Assembly (NCBI GenBank): GCA_022824865.1
Contig: JAJDZD010000003.1
Coordinates: 1 to 37,498, forward strand
Origin: Chloroflexota bacterium
GTDB taxonomy: Bacteria; Chloroflexota; UBA11872
Direction: 5' to 3'
Length of the DNA: 37,498 bases
Both the position numbers and the translations under genes were made by a program. How positions within the stretch are numbered: position 1 is the first letter of the stretch; every line of letters starts with the position of its first letter. Positions 24,882 to 33,407 of this stretch are shown piece by piece. The notes below the pieces were generated by a model. It did no database searches. It was given only the letters and a program-made list of their open reading frames with translations, and was not told where the DNA came from.

Positions 24882-24887
24882 CCGCCC

Positions 24888-24905
24888 GGTGCCATTTTGG
24901 GCACC
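24888..24905. terminator. Hairpin between converging genes
   Basis: GGTGCC and GGCACC are perfect 6-bp arms around ATTTTG, lying in the 37-nt gap between the stops of the RlpA-like and GH127-like genes. Position supports a bidirectional terminator, although no T tract follows. Confidence 0.5.
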
Positions 24906-24918
24906 ACGGTCTCGGGCG

Positions 24919-26478
24919 TCAGGCTATCGCGTCAAAGAAGGTGTATTTCTGCGCAAAGTTGTCCATGGCCACCACCTCGTCACCGCGCAGGCGGACGCGA
25001 ACGTCACGTGTGCGATGGCGCAACAGCAGTTGGGTGGCGGGTAGCTTGAGAGAAAACCTGAGCGGCGCGCCGACGGGCGGATTAGCCAGCAACAGATAGC
25101 CCCCGGTCCGCATCGGTTGCCCCACGACGCCGGTCAACTGCGGCGGGTCATTCGCCCAGCCTGGGACTCGTACGAATAGCGGTCCCGGTTGCTTAAGGGT
25201 GACAACAAGGCCATTGCCCGTGTATGGGGATTCGACCTTGAGTGCGTCAGTTTCGTGGTCGAACAGCAGGTTGACCCAATGCCCAGCGGCATCGAAGCGG
25301 GTCGTCTCACGATAGGCCTCGCATAGCGAGGCGACCGCGCCGCCGACGATGTCCATGTTGAACGCGACTCGCGGCAGCCCGACCGGGTGATGGCCGTAGG
25401 GCGCCGGAAACCCAAACGCGCCCCAATGTCGGTTTGCGACGTCGCGACGGCCATCCTGGCCGGCTGGATTGGCAGGCTCGACGATCCACGACACGTCGCG
25501 GAGTTGGCTGGGCAGCAGGTGGCCCCGCAGGATGCGCTCCGCGTCGTCGTAGGCCTCCGCGTAGCCCCAGCGACCCAGGATCAGGGCGGTCTCCAGGATG
25601 TCGCCGGTGTTGTTGGCCTCGCCCCGGTCGGGCGGAGCGTCCGGCGCACTGCTCTCGATCACCCAGCCCAGCTGGTCCCGGATCTCCCAGAGGCCGCGTG
25701 CGTAGAACGCTCGGACACGATCCATCAGCGGTGCGTCGTTGAGCAGATCGGCCAACTGGGCGAGCGACGACATGACGCAGGTCGTGGAGTGCGTGTGGTC
25801 GCCGAAGCGATCAGTGTCGTAGCTGCCGTCCGCGAGGAAGTACTCCTCGACGGCCTTCTCCTTCAGCAGGATGGCCAGCTCGAGCGCCGGTCCGTATCCC
25901 GTCGCCCGGTAGTACTTGACCAGCGGGCCGATGGCGCGACCGAGGCCCGTGATGAACGTGCCCTGGTGGTGGAAATTGACGTTGTAACCCTCGGCAATCT
26001 GTTTCTCGGCCCAGCCGCGATTGGGATCCCAGTGCCGGTTGATGGTGTTGATGCTGGCTTCGGCCACGTCGCACGCCCGTTGCGAGTCTCGGAATCGAGC
26101 CAGCGCATACAGCGCGTGGAACCCTTCGCGCACGTTGTGGGGGCGGAAGTTCTGCAGCGGGCCATCGATCCGGTCGCGGTTCAGCGGCAGGGGAAGCGGA
26201 CCGCCGTACGAGAAGAACGCGGCGCGGGCGTGCTTCTCGACCGCCTCCTCATCGATGGGGAATCCCAGGGATTCCGCCGTCAGCAGCGCGTTGAGGTGCC
26301 TCCCGGGCACGTGTGATTCGTCATGCACCGAGCTGAAGGCCAGGTGCGGGTCCGGCCAGACCTGCGAGCCGAAGAACGGAACGTCGTTATCGTCCGCGTT
26401 GAACACGCTGGCCATCGTTCGGCAGCCGGCCCGAATAGCGCTGCCAATGTCGGTCGTATTGACGTCCCGCAGCTTCAT
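24919..26478 (-). CDS. GH127-like (alpha/alpha)6-barrel protein, possible beta-L-arabinofuranosidase
   Basis: A 519-residue protein from the ATG at 26478; the open frame to 26553 adds an unlikely extension. Its helical-hairpin body with HDESHVPGRHLNALL, EGFHALYALARF, YNVNFHHQGTFITGLGRA, HTHSTTCVMSSLAQLADLL and GEANNTGDILETALIL is consistent with the six-hairpin glycoside hydrolases. A beta-sandwich C-terminus follows, with a LFVRVPGWA strand typical of GH127/DUF1680 proteins. No signal peptide is seen, so it acts inside the cell. The expected GH127 zinc-cysteine set is not obvious, so the exact family is uncertain. It is divergent from the sialidase, 136 nt apart, and may share its regulation. 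Confidence 0.6.
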   Translation of the reverse strand: MKLRDVNTTDIGSAIRAGCRTMASVFNADDNDVPFFGSQVWPDPHLAFSSVHDESHVPGRHLNALLTAESLGFPIDEEAVEKHARAAFFSYGGPLPLPLNRDRIDGPLQNFRPHNVREGFHALYALARFRDSQRACDVAEASINTINRHWDPNRGWAEKQIAEGYNVNFHHQGTFITGLGRAIGPLVKYYRATGYGPALELAILLKEKAVEEYFLADGSYDTDRFGDHTHSTTCVMSSLAQLADLLNDAPLMDRVRAFYARGLWEIRDQLGWVIESSAPDAPPDRGEANNTGDILETALILGRWGYAEAYDDAERILRGHLLPSQLRDVSWIVEPANPAGQDGRRDVANRHWGAFGFPAPYGHHPVGLPRVAFNMDIVGGAVASLCEAYRETTRFDAAGHWVNLLFDHETDALKVESPYTGNGLVVTLKQPGPLFVRVPGWANDPPQLTGVVGQPMRTGGYLLLANPPVGAPLRFSLKLPATQLLLRHRTRDVRVRLRGDEVVAMDNFAQKYTFFDAIA

Positions 26479-26614
26479 GGCTTGCCGGTCAGCTTGCTGG
26501 AGGGCGCGCGAGTATAGGCGCGCCAAACTGCCCGGCGTCGCCTGCCACGGCATTGACGTATCGTTCGATTACGCCGGCAAGCCGTAGGCGCGTTCTCGGT
26601 GTAAGGAAGTACAA

Positions 26615-27670
26615 ATGCCCACCCAGTCCACCCTCTGGCGCAGCGGCCAGGACGGTTATCACACCTACCGAATCCCCGCGCTCGCGGTCACCACAGCCGG
26701 CACCGCGCTGGCCTTCTGCGAGGGCCGCCGAAACAGCCGGCACGACCACGGCGAAATCGACCTCCTGGTGCGACGCAGTACGGATAACGGCGACTCGTGG
26801 TCGGAGCCGCGCGTGGTCGTGGCTGGCAGCGGACAAACGGCCGGCAATCCCGCCCCCGTCGTTGATCGAATGACCGGTCGCATCTGGCTGCCGTTCGTTC
26901 GCAACGATCCCTTGGGCACAGTCGAGCGAGTCGTGCGTCGAGAGTCCTGGCGGCACCCCTACATGACCTTCAGCGATGACGACGGACGCACCTGGGCCGA
27001 GCCGATTGATGTGAAGGACCAGGTCATGGAACCCGCCTGGACCTGGTACGCCTTTGGCCCCGGTCACTCGATTCAACTGGCCTCGGGCCGTCTTCTGATC
27101 CCCTGCAACCACATGCCGCGCTCGGGGCACTCGCGCGACGACGTGCCGTTCCGGTCCGTCGTGGTCTACAGCGACGATGCCGGAGCGTCCTGGCACATCG
27201 GGGCCGCGGCCGCGGACGGTACCGACGAGTCCATAGCCGTGGAACTGGATGACGGCTCGCTCTACCTCAACAGCCGCAACGAGCTGGACACCAAGCGCCG
27301 CGTCGCCACCCGCAGCACCGACGGCGGCGAAACCTTCGGCCCCAGCGAGATTGACCAGGGCCTGATTGAACCGCGCTGCCAGGGCAGCGCCCTGCGCCTG
27401 GACGACGCCCCCGGCGGCGCTACCTGGGTGGTCTTTTCCAACCCGGCCAGCACCGTGCGCGAGCGCCTCACCGTGCGCTACAGCGCCGACGGGGCCAGGA
27501 CGTGGAGCGCAGGCCGCCTGCTTCACGCCGGTCCCGCGGCCTACTCCGACCTCTGCCAGCTACCCGACGGCCGCCTCGGCTGCCTGTACGAATCCGGCGA
27601 CGATGTACCCTACGAACGCCTCACCTGGGCGCGCTTCGACCCGGCCTGGCTTACCGAGCCGGACGACTGA
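26615..27670 (+). CDS. nanH: Exo-alpha-sialidase (GH33)
   Basis: A 351-residue six-bladed beta-propeller. The RIP motif YRIPAL places catalytic Arg19. Five Asp boxes of the S-x-D-x-G-x-T-W type lie at about residues 55-62, 120-127, 186-193, 234-241 and 290-297. Candidate Arg-triad partners are Arg221 (LNSRNE) and Arg288 (TVRYS), with nucleophile Tyr310 (AAYSDL). It releases terminal sialic acid from glycoconjugates. No signal peptide is visible, unlike most secreted sialidases, so it may act on imported oligosaccharides, or be exported another way. AAGGAAG sits about 6 nt before the ATG. With the GH127-like gene and sulfatase it suggests catabolism of host-type glycans. Confidence 0.9.
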   Translation: MPTQSTLWRSGQDGYHTYRIPALAVTTAGTALAFCEGRRNSRHDHGEIDLLVRRSTDNGDSWSEPRVVVAGSGQTAGNPAPVVDRMTGRIWLPFVRNDPLGTVERVVRRESWRHPYMTFSDDDGRTWAEPIDVKDQVMEPAWTWYAFGPGHSIQLASGRLLIPCNHMPRSGHSRDDVPFRSVVVYSDDAGASWHIGAAAADGTDESIAVELDDGSLYLNSRNELDTKRRVATRSTDGGETFGPSEIDQGLIEPRCQGSALRLDDAPGGATWVVFSNPASTVRERLTVRYSADGARTWSAGRLLHAGPAAYSDLCQLPDGRLGCLYESGDDVPYERLTWARFDPAWLTEPDD

Positions 27671-27715
27671 ATCTCTGGATCGGCAGTCGGGTCTTCGCAT
27701 CGGCGTCCGGCTTCA

Positions 27716-27732
27716 GCGCCGCTAGTCGGCGC
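27716..27732. terminator. Hairpin between the sialidase and the Phd antitoxin
   Basis: GCGCCG and CGGCGC are perfect arms around CTAGT, placed between converging genes. It is a short bidirectional terminator candidate without a T tract. Confidence 0.4.
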
Positions 27733-27746
27733 CATCCAAGCGGCGC

Positions 27747-28001
27747 TCAGAGCTTGAGCTCCGCCTTCAACTCGTCCCACGAGACCCGTCCCGGCTCGCG
27801 CAGCGCCGCCAGGGCATCGGCAAGGTCTATCTCGTCCTCAAGCCGTTCCAAGGCCTCGTGATCGTCGATCGGCACGATGGCGGCCGCCGGCTTGCCATGC
27901 CGCGTGAGCACGATGCGCTCATGCCCATACTGAACGCGGCCCACCAACTGGCCCAACACATCCCGGGCCTCCGTAATGGTCATGCCGCTGTCGAGTGCCA
28001 T
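27747..28001 (-). CDS. Phd/YefM-family antitoxin
   Basis: An 84-residue antitoxin. The N-terminal DNA-binding half shows MTITEARDVLGQLVGRVQYGHERIVLTRHGKPAAAIVPIDD, the classic Phd/YefM pattern. The C-terminal acidic helix (EALERLEDEIDLADALAALREPG) would cover a toxin. AGGAGG, 5 nt before the ATG at 28001, fixes the start; the longer open frame to 28316 is not protein-like. Unusually, no toxin follows on the same strand. A RelE-like toxin gene lies head-to-head on the opposite strand 153 nt away. The pair may be a rearranged toxin-antitoxin locus. Confidence 0.87.
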   Translation of the reverse strand: MALDSGMTITEARDVLGQLVGRVQYGHERIVLTRHGKPAAAIVPIDDHEALERLEDEIDLADALAALREPGRVSWDELKAELKL

Positions 28002-28128
28002 CCGAACCTCCTGGGCCACGAGCGCCTCTCTGGGCGATCGTGGCATATCCTCGCCACAGTAGCCGCCGGACGTTGCCGCGCCCCTTGAGAGGGCACGGAA
28101 CCATCCAGACCAGGAACATTGTGGCTTA

Positions 28129-28145
28129 TATGTCCAACGTATGTC
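28129..28145. promoter_or_regulatory. Operator-like direct repeat between antitoxin and toxin
   Basis: TATGTC occurs at 28129-28134 and again at 28140-28145, 11 bp apart, about one helical turn. It lies in the divergent gap between the antitoxin and toxin starts, where Phd-type antitoxins bind their own promoters. The role is inferred from position only. Confidence 0.35.
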
Positions 28146-28154
28146 TAGTGGAGT

Positions 28155-28430
28155 TTGTACATTTCCGATATTGAGTACCGAATTGAGTTCACCCCGCAGG
28201 GCGCGCGGGACCTGCGGAAGCTGACCCGCCGGGATCAGCGGCGCGTCGCCAGTCGCATCGACGCGCTGGCGCTCAACCCGTTGCCGTCGGGCGTCCAGAA
28301 GCTCAAGGGTGGGCATGACATCTGGCGCCTACGCGTAGGCGACTACCGAGTGCTCTACACCATCGCCCAACAGATCGTGACGGTCACGGTGGTTCGCGTA
28401 CGCCACCGACGCGAGGTGTATCGCCGTTAG
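28155..28430 (+). CDS. RelE/ParE-family toxin
   Basis: An 91-residue mRNA interferase-like toxin. It has YRIEFTPQGARDLRKLTRRDQRRVASRIDALA, then PLPSGVQKLKGGHDIWRLRVGDYRVLYTI and VTVVRVRHRREVYRR. The last Arg/His-rich motif and the WRLRVGDYRVLY strand are standard RelE features, including the basic active-site surface. The only start available after an in-frame TAG at 28146 is a TTG at 28155, with GGAG almost touching it, so initiation may be weak. It faces away from the Phd antitoxin, whereas RelE/Phd-YefM pairs are normally co-directional. It ends 11 nt before the converging MDR gene. Confidence 0.85.
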   Translation: MYISDIEYRIEFTPQGARDLRKLTRRDQRRVASRIDALALNPLPSGVQKLKGGHDIWRLRVGDYRVLYTIAQQIVTVTVVRVRHRREVYRR

Positions 28431-28441
28431 AGCTGTCTCGA

Positions 28442-29461
28442 TCAGGTGGACTGCGGCCGTACCCGCACCAACTGCTTCCCCGTGTTCGCCCCGCTGAACA
28501 GGCCGACAAAGGCTGCCGCGGCGTTTTCCAGGCCGTCCACGATGCTCTCGCGGTAGACGATCCGGCCGCTGGTCACCCACTCGGTCAGGGCGGCCATCGC
28601 CTCCTCGTCCTGGTCGGCGAAGTCGTTGACCAGGAAGCCTTGCATGCGCGCCCGGCGGCGGTGGAGGGTGCGCGAGTGCGGCGGAACCAGGGGCGGCTCG
28701 GCGGTGTGGTACTGGGCGATCGCGCCGCACAGGGCGATGCGGGCGTGCAGGTTGATCTGCCGCAGCATGGCCTCCAGGATCTCGCCGCCGACGTTCTCGA
28801 AGATCACGTCAATGCCGTCGGGACAGGCCGCGGCCAAGTCGTCGTCCAGCGAGTCCGTGCGGTAGTTGACCGCCGCGTCAAACCCCAGGTCGTCAACGAT
28901 GTGCCGGCACTTGGCCTCAGTGCCGCAAATGCCGACCACGCGGCAACCCTGGATCTTGGCCATCTGCCCGACGGCGCTGCCCACGGCGCCGGCCGCCCCC
29001 GTAACCACCACGGTCTCGCCGGCTTGAGGCTGACCGACCTTCAGCAAGCCGTAGTAAGCCGTCAGGCCGGGCATGCCCAGGACGCCCAATGCGGTCGACA
29101 GCGGTGCCGCGTGACGGTCGATGCGTTCCAGTTCGCCCGTCGCGGCGACCGCGTACTGCTGCCATCCGAAGTAGCCGCGCACGGTCTCGCCCACCGGCAT
29201 GCCCGGATCGCTCGAGGCCACGACCTCGCCCACGCCTTCGCCGATCATCACCTGGCCGATCGCGACGGGATCCCCGCGGTGCGGCTGCTCCCACAGGCGC
29301 CCGCGCATGTACGGGTCCACCGAGACGTACTCCGTCCGCACCACCGCCTCGCCCACTCCGGCTTCCGGGATCGGCGACTCTTCCAGCGCAAAGTCCTCAA
29401 CCACCGGCACGCCAACCGGCCGCCGCGCCAGCACCACCTGCAGATTGGTTGTGGCTGTCAT
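28442..29461 (-). CDS. Zinc-independent MDR family NADP-dependent oxidoreductase (CurA-like)
   Basis: A 339-residue medium-chain dehydrogenase/reductase. The N-terminal GroES-like domain has SVDPYMRGRL, the signature of the leukotriene B4 12-hydroxydehydrogenase/CurA group. The nucleotide-binding domain has VVVTGAAGAVGSAVGQMAKIQGCRVVGICG. A DVIFENVGGEILEAML segment and a late GLENAAAAFVGLFSGANTGKQLVRV follow. These enzymes reduce the double bond of enones using NADPH and need no zinc; zinc-ligand cysteines are absent. GGAGG lies about 7 nt before the ATG at 29461. Its substrate is unknown. Confidence 0.9.
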   Translation of the reverse strand: MTATTNLQVVLARRPVGVPVVEDFALEESPIPEAGVGEAVVRTEYVSVDPYMRGRLWEQPHRGDPVAIGQVMIGEGVGEVVASSDPGMPVGETVRGYFGWQQYAVAATGELERIDRHAAPLSTALGVLGMPGLTAYYGLLKVGQPQAGETVVVTGAAGAVGSAVGQMAKIQGCRVVGICGTEAKCRHIVDDLGFDAAVNYRTDSLDDDLAAACPDGIDVIFENVGGEILEAMLRQINLHARIALCGAIAQYHTAEPPLVPPHSRTLHRRRARMQGFLVNDFADQDEEAMAALTEWVTSGRIVYRESIVDGLENAAAAFVGLFSGANTGKQLVRVRPQST

Positions 29462-29539
29462 CCGTCGTCCTCCGTGGGTGGGGCAGTCACTGGCCGCCGG
29501 CCGAGCGTCGGCGCCATCCGCGCCCGGTGAATCATGTAC

Positions 29540-31039
29540 TCAGCCAATGGGAAAGCCGATGTCTGAGATTCTCCGTTCCTTGGGTTTGGCCCCGCCCCCG
29601 CGCCCCGCAAATGGCTCGCGTTCCGTGCCCACAAAGCGGTTGTTGGCGTCCTTCTTGCGTGGGTCCGGCAGCGCATCCAGCCGGGCGCGCAGGTCGGCCA
29701 GGCGGTCGGCGTAGTCTGGGTGATCGATCAGGTTGACCGTCTCGTCGGGATCGCGCGCCAGGTCAAAGAGTTGCTCCGGACAATCCGGACCCAGTCCGAG
29801 CGTGCCTTCGTGGCCGTCGAAACGGAAGAGCTTCATGTCGCCGTGCTTCACCATTACCGACGGTCCGTTGTGCACGGCCCAGAGTTCGCTGTAGACGTCG
29901 TCCGGCCAGTCCTCGTCCTGGCCCTCCAGCAGCGGTGCGACCGAGCGGCCGTCCAACCCCTCGGGAATCGGGACGTTGGCGATGTCGCAGATTGTGGGAA
30001 ACAAGTCGACCAGCGAGACGTTTCGCTGAACGGTGGCGCCGCCTTGCGGGTAGCGCTGCGGCCAGCGGACGGCAAACGGCACCCGCGCCGAGGCCTCGAA
30101 ATACTGCTGCTTCTCCCACAGGCCCTTCTGCCCCAGCATTTCGCCGTGGTCGGACAGGAACACGATGGCGAAGTCGTCCAGCACGTCCAATTCGCGCAGC
30201 TTGTCGATCACCCGGGCGAACTGCGCGTCCATCCACTCGATCATTCCGTAGTACGCCGCCGTGGCCCGGTGGGCTTCGCGATAAGTCACGTCCTTCCCCA
30301 CCTCGACCTTGAAGAAATCCGGGCACTCAAAGTGCTCCGGCACGTCCTCCTCGAACGGCTTGACCCGGCGCAGGTAGTACGCGAACAGGTCGTCCGGGCA
30401 CTGGTAGGGATAGTGCGGCGACCACAGGCTGACCGCCATCAGCAGCGGGGCGGGGTTGGTGCGGTCGTACGGCTCATTCACGAAATGCTCGTCCAGGAAC
30501 ATCAGGGCGCCGTCGACCGAGTAACGGTCATGCTGCATCCAGTGCCCGCGTCCGGCGCGCGCATACCGGATTTCCTGCTTCACCTTGTCCGGCCAGGAGC
30601 CCGTACCGGGATCGTGCTCGATCAGGGCCTGGTGCTCGGGGTCGTCGGCCGGCTCGTAGCCGTTGCGTCCCACGATGTCGCGCCCGATGCGCTGGTGCCA
30701 GCCGTGCATCTGGTCCGGCCCCACGAAGTGCATCTTGCCGGCCGCGCAGGTGGTGTAGCCGTAGCGTGAGAGGTGCCCGGGAATGGTCAGGACCTCGCTC
30801 GGCATGGAATCCCCGAAGTTCGCGCATCCGCAATTCCTCGGGTAGAGGCCCGAGAGGAAGCTCTGGCGCGCTGGCACGCAGATGGGCGACGGCGTGTAGG
30901 CGTTGCGAAAGTAGAAGCCTCCGTCGATCATCCAGTCCAGCGTCGGCGTGCGGATGTGCGGATCGCCCTCGATCGGCATGACGTCGGGGCGGTGCTCGTC
31001 GTTGATCAGCATCAGGATGTGGGGCTTGCGTTCCGGCAT
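29540..31039 (-). CDS. Type I sulfatase
   Basis: A 499-residue formylglycine-dependent sulfatase. The C-x-P-x-R activation motif is CVPAR (Cys54, Arg58 with ATG at 31039), within PSPICVPARQSFLSGLYPRN. Metal-binding residues include NDEHRPD near the N-terminus and FLSDHGEMLG. AGGTGA lies 6-7 nt before the ATG; the GTG at 31048 is less likely. No signal peptide is seen, so it may act in the cytoplasm on imported sulfated compounds. It resembles the choline-sulfatase/arylsulfatase group, but the substrate cannot be told. A modifying enzyme (FGE or anSME) must be encoded elsewhere. It is divergent from the aldolase gene, 138 nt away. Confidence 0.93.
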   Translation of the reverse strand: MPERKPHILMLINDEHRPDVMPIEGDPHIRTPTLDWMIDGGFYFRNAYTPSPICVPARQSFLSGLYPRNCGCANFGDSMPSEVLTIPGHLSRYGYTTCAAGKMHFVGPDQMHGWHQRIGRDIVGRNGYEPADDPEHQALIEHDPGTGSWPDKVKQEIRYARAGRGHWMQHDRYSVDGALMFLDEHFVNEPYDRTNPAPLLMAVSLWSPHYPYQCPDDLFAYYLRRVKPFEEDVPEHFECPDFFKVEVGKDVTYREAHRATAAYYGMIEWMDAQFARVIDKLRELDVLDDFAIVFLSDHGEMLGQKGLWEKQQYFEASARVPFAVRWPQRYPQGGATVQRNVSLVDLFPTICDIANVPIPEGLDGRSVAPLLEGQDEDWPDDVYSELWAVHNGPSVMVKHGDMKLFRFDGHEGTLGLGPDCPEQLFDLARDPDETVNLIDHPDYADRLADLRARLDALPDPRKKDANNRFVGTEREPFAGRGGGAKPKERRISDIGFPIG

Positions 31040-31177
31040 GGCGTTCACCTAACGACGCGAGCGCGTGAGCCTACGCCATTCAAGCCACGCCGTCCCAAGC
31101 TGCGCGTCGCCTGCGCTGCTGGCGGGGTGCCCTTCGGTCGGTCACACTGCCCGCGTCCGCTGACATTGGACCGACAA

Positions 31178-31930
31178 ATGCCTTCAATGCGACCGAACCG
31201 AGTGAAGCACAAGCTCGCTGCCGGAGAACTGGCCACCGGCATCATGGGCACCGGAATGACGGCGGACCTGATCGAGTGGCTGGGGCCGCTCGGGTTCGAC
31301 TCCGTCTGGCTGGAAGGCGAACACGGGCCGCTGGACTACCGCGACATCCCCGACCAGTCGCGCGCGGCCGACCTCTGGGGCATGACTTCCATTGTGCGCG
31401 TCAACGAGAACCGCTACGGGCCCATCTACCGCGTGCTGGACCTGGGCGCCCAGGGCGTCTGCGTGCCGCACGTGGACACACGCGACCAGGCCCAGGCCGT
31501 GGCCGACGCCTCGAAATTCTTTCCCGTGGGCAAGCGCGGCATGACCACTTCCCGCCAGGGTTACGGCGCCTCCGACTTCTACGAGCGGGCCAACGACGAG
31601 TGCCTGGCCATCATCCTCATCGAGGACATCCTGGCCGTGAACAACCTTGACGAGATCCTGCAAGTCGAGGGCGTGGATATCTTCTACGTCGCGCCCGGCG
31701 ACCTTGGTCAGAGCCTTGGTCACATGGACTCGACCCACCCCGAGGTGCAAAGCGTGATCGACCAGGCCCTGGCGACCATCGTGGCCTCGGGCCGCCACGC
31801 CGGAACCCTGGTCACGTCCGCCAACGTCGAACGCTACGTCGACATGGGCGTCGGCTTCGTGACCACTGGCCTTAACGCCTGGATAGCCGATGGCGCCAAG
31901 GACTTCCTGGAGAAAGCCAAGAGTGGATGA
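31178..31930 (+). CDS. HpcH/HpaI aldolase family protein
   Basis: A 250-residue class II pyruvate aldolase of the HpcH/HpaI family. Motifs are GFDSVWLEGEHGPLDYRD (metal/catalytic EGEHGP), VRVNENRYGPIYRVLDLGAQGVCVPHV, IILIEDILAVNNLDEI (metal Glu) and VDIFYVAPGDLGQSLG. Such enzymes cleave 2-keto-3-deoxy acids, for example 2-keto-3-deoxy-L-rhamnonate, into pyruvate and an aldehyde. The ATG at 31178 or 31187 fits; the open frame from 30773 runs antisense to the sulfatase and is rejected. Next to the sulfatase, the aldolase may finish the pathway of a deoxy- or acidic sugar. Confidence 0.88.
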   Translation: MPSMRPNRVKHKLAAGELATGIMGTGMTADLIEWLGPLGFDSVWLEGEHGPLDYRDIPDQSRAADLWGMTSIVRVNENRYGPIYRVLDLGAQGVCVPHVDTRDQAQAVADASKFFPVGKRGMTTSRQGYGASDFYERANDECLAIILIEDILAVNNLDEILQVEGVDIFYVAPGDLGQSLGHMDSTHPEVQSVIDQALATIVASGRHAGTLVTSANVERYVDMGVGFVTTGLNAWIADGAKDFLEKAKSG

Positions 31931-32149
31931 GCGACTAGTTGAGAGCAGGCCGGCGCAGTTCGAGAAAGTTGTCCATTTGGTGTCCTGCACAAAAGGCAAA
32001 CTATGTGTACTGGCGCGTGCCACTGTTGGCCGAACTCCTTTCCACGGCCGAAGCCTGAGTGGAAGCGGGAATCGATCACTACAAGTCGAACGCGGAAAGG
32101 CATCGGGCCGCCCTAGTCCACCGGCGACACTCCTAATGGCCGCCGACCG

Positions 32150-32542
32150 ATGAGTAGCGCCATGTCGGGTCTTGACCTGCCGGGCTGGGTCACGGTCTGG
32201 CCATTCGTGCAAGCCTTCCTCCTAACCGTCGTCGTGTGGGCGTCGATCGGCATTTACGGCTGCTACTACGTAATCCGCAGTCTCGCCCGGTACGACGGCA
32301 CCAGCTACGAGGTGGAGTGTCAATTGGCCGCCCACCCAGACGGTCCGACCCCACGGGCGCTGCCGAAGTCCGCCCGCGACCTCCCATTCTTGGGGCTGCT
32401 CCTGTTTGGGTGGCTTGGCCCGCTGGCCGTGGTCGCGCTGCTCGTGTTGGCGGTGGTCGGAATGCGCTGGGTCAAGGTGCGGACCCTAGTCGTTGTGCAC
32501 TTGCTCTACACGCGCGCCATTCGCTGGCACCCCAACGCCTAG
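32150..32542 (+). CDS. Small membrane protein, unknown
   Basis: A 130-residue protein with two predicted membrane helices, VWPFVQAFLLTVVVWASIGIYGCYYV (about 16-42) and LPFLGLLLFGWLGPLAVVALLVLAVVG (about 78-104). Between them is a polar segment with CQLAAHPDGPTPR, and the C-terminus is basic. No family was recognised. ATG at 32150 or 32162 is possible; no Shine-Dalgarno is clear. It precedes a 39-codon frame and the MerR-DUF433/DUF5615 pair on the same strand, with about 156 nt to the next confident gene, and may belong to the same accessory patch. Confidence 0.5.
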   Translation: MSSAMSGLDLPGWVTVWPFVQAFLLTVVVWASIGIYGCYYVIRSLARYDGTSYEVECQLAAHPDGPTPRALPKSARDLPFLGLLLFGWLGPLAVVALLVLAVVGMRWVKVRTLVVVHLLYTRAIRWHPNA

Positions 32543-32553
32543 GAATTCAGCCC

Positions 32554-32673
32554 GTGACGACGGCAGTCGACCCCGAGCGCCACTACGACATCGGGCTCGC
32601 GTGGCTTCTGCACTGGCTCGACGGTGGGTTGATCGAGAAGGATCAGACCAGGGTCCAGCGACGGTCCTGGTAG
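32554..32673 (+). CDS. Possible 39-residue protein
   Basis: A GTG-initiated frame giving VTTAVDPERHYDIGLAWLL and ending RRSW before TAG at 32671-32673. It sits 11 nt after the membrane protein stop and 25 nt before the MerR-DUF433 gene, so an operonic small peptide is possible. There is no Shine-Dalgarno and the composition is unremarkable. It may be only chance coding. Confidence 0.25.
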   Translation: MTTAVDPERHYDIGLAWLLHWLDGGLIEKDQTRVQRRSW

Positions 32674-32698
32674 TGGGTCTCAGTACACTTGTCAAGGA

Positions 32699-33379
32699 AT
32701 GCCAGACCGTAGGGTCGCGCCCGTGACACAACCCGACACCGAGAATATGCCGGTCCATGCGCTGACGACCGAACAGGTGTGCCGACTTACCGGACTGTCC
32801 GAGAGCCGCCTGCGGTATTGGAACAAGACTGGGTTTTTTCAGCCGGCGGTCGACCCGTCGGTGCATGGCCCGTATGGAGCGTTTTACTCGTTCCGCGACG
32901 TGGTGGGCCTACGGACGCTGGCGGTGCTCCGGGATAAGACATCCCTACAGTCGTTGCGAAAGATCGGGGCGTATCTCCAGGAGCACTTTGACGACCCGTG
33001 GGCCAGCCTGCGGTTCTACACGTCGGGTCGGGACGTGCTCGTCGACATGGGGAACGGACCAGTAGTGCTCGTGCCGGGCGGCGCCCAGCACGTCTTTGAC
33101 ATCGGTCTTGTGGAAGTAATCGGAGACATGCGGAGCGCGGTCGAGTCCATGCGACGCCGTCGACCCGAGCAGATCGGGACGTTTACCCAGCACCGGTATA
33201 CCGCTCACAACCAGGTCGTCGTCGCTGGGACCCGGATCCCCATTGCGGCCGTGTGGGCCTATCACCAAGCGGGATACAGCCCGGAAGCCATCGTGGAGCA
33301 GTACCCACGGCTCAAGGTTGCCGACGTGGAGGCCGTGGTCGACCACTACTTGAACGACACCGCCGTACGCGCCGGTTAG
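32699..33379 (+). CDS. MerR-type DNA-binding domain fused to DUF433 (predicted antitoxin)
   Basis: A 226-residue fusion. The N-terminal part (about 20-95) is a MerR-like winged helix (LTTEQVCRLTGLSESRLRYW, then GAFYSFRDVVGLRTLAVLRDKTSLQSLRKIGAYL). The C-terminal part (about 172-217) is DUF433 (NQVVVAGTRIPIAAVWAYHQAGYSPEAI, then YPRLKVADVEAVVDHYL). DUF433 is a short VapB-like domain commonly encoded next to DUF5615, and that is the next gene here. I infer an antitoxin-like regulator that also controls its own promoter through the added MerR domain. Alternative starts are a GTG at 32723 and an ATG at 32747; AGGG about 8 nt before the GTG is a better ribosome site than that of the first ATG. Confidence 0.75.
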   Translation: MPDRRVAPVTQPDTENMPVHALTTEQVCRLTGLSESRLRYWNKTGFFQPAVDPSVHGPYGAFYSFRDVVGLRTLAVLRDKTSLQSLRKIGAYLQEHFDDPWASLRFYTSGRDVLVDMGNGPVVLVPGGAQHVFDIGLVEVIGDMRSAVESMRRRRPEQIGTFTQHRYTAHNQVVVAGTRIPIAAVWAYHQAGYSPEAIVEQYPRLKVADVEAVVDHYLNDTAVRAG

Positions 33380-33407
33380 GTCGGTCGATCCCGTGGAGCC
33401 ACCGCGC

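Noticed and set aside
29720..30769. 349-codon plus-strand open frame
   Set aside because: Antisense to the sulfatase, whose catalytic motifs are clear; no recognisable domain on this strand.
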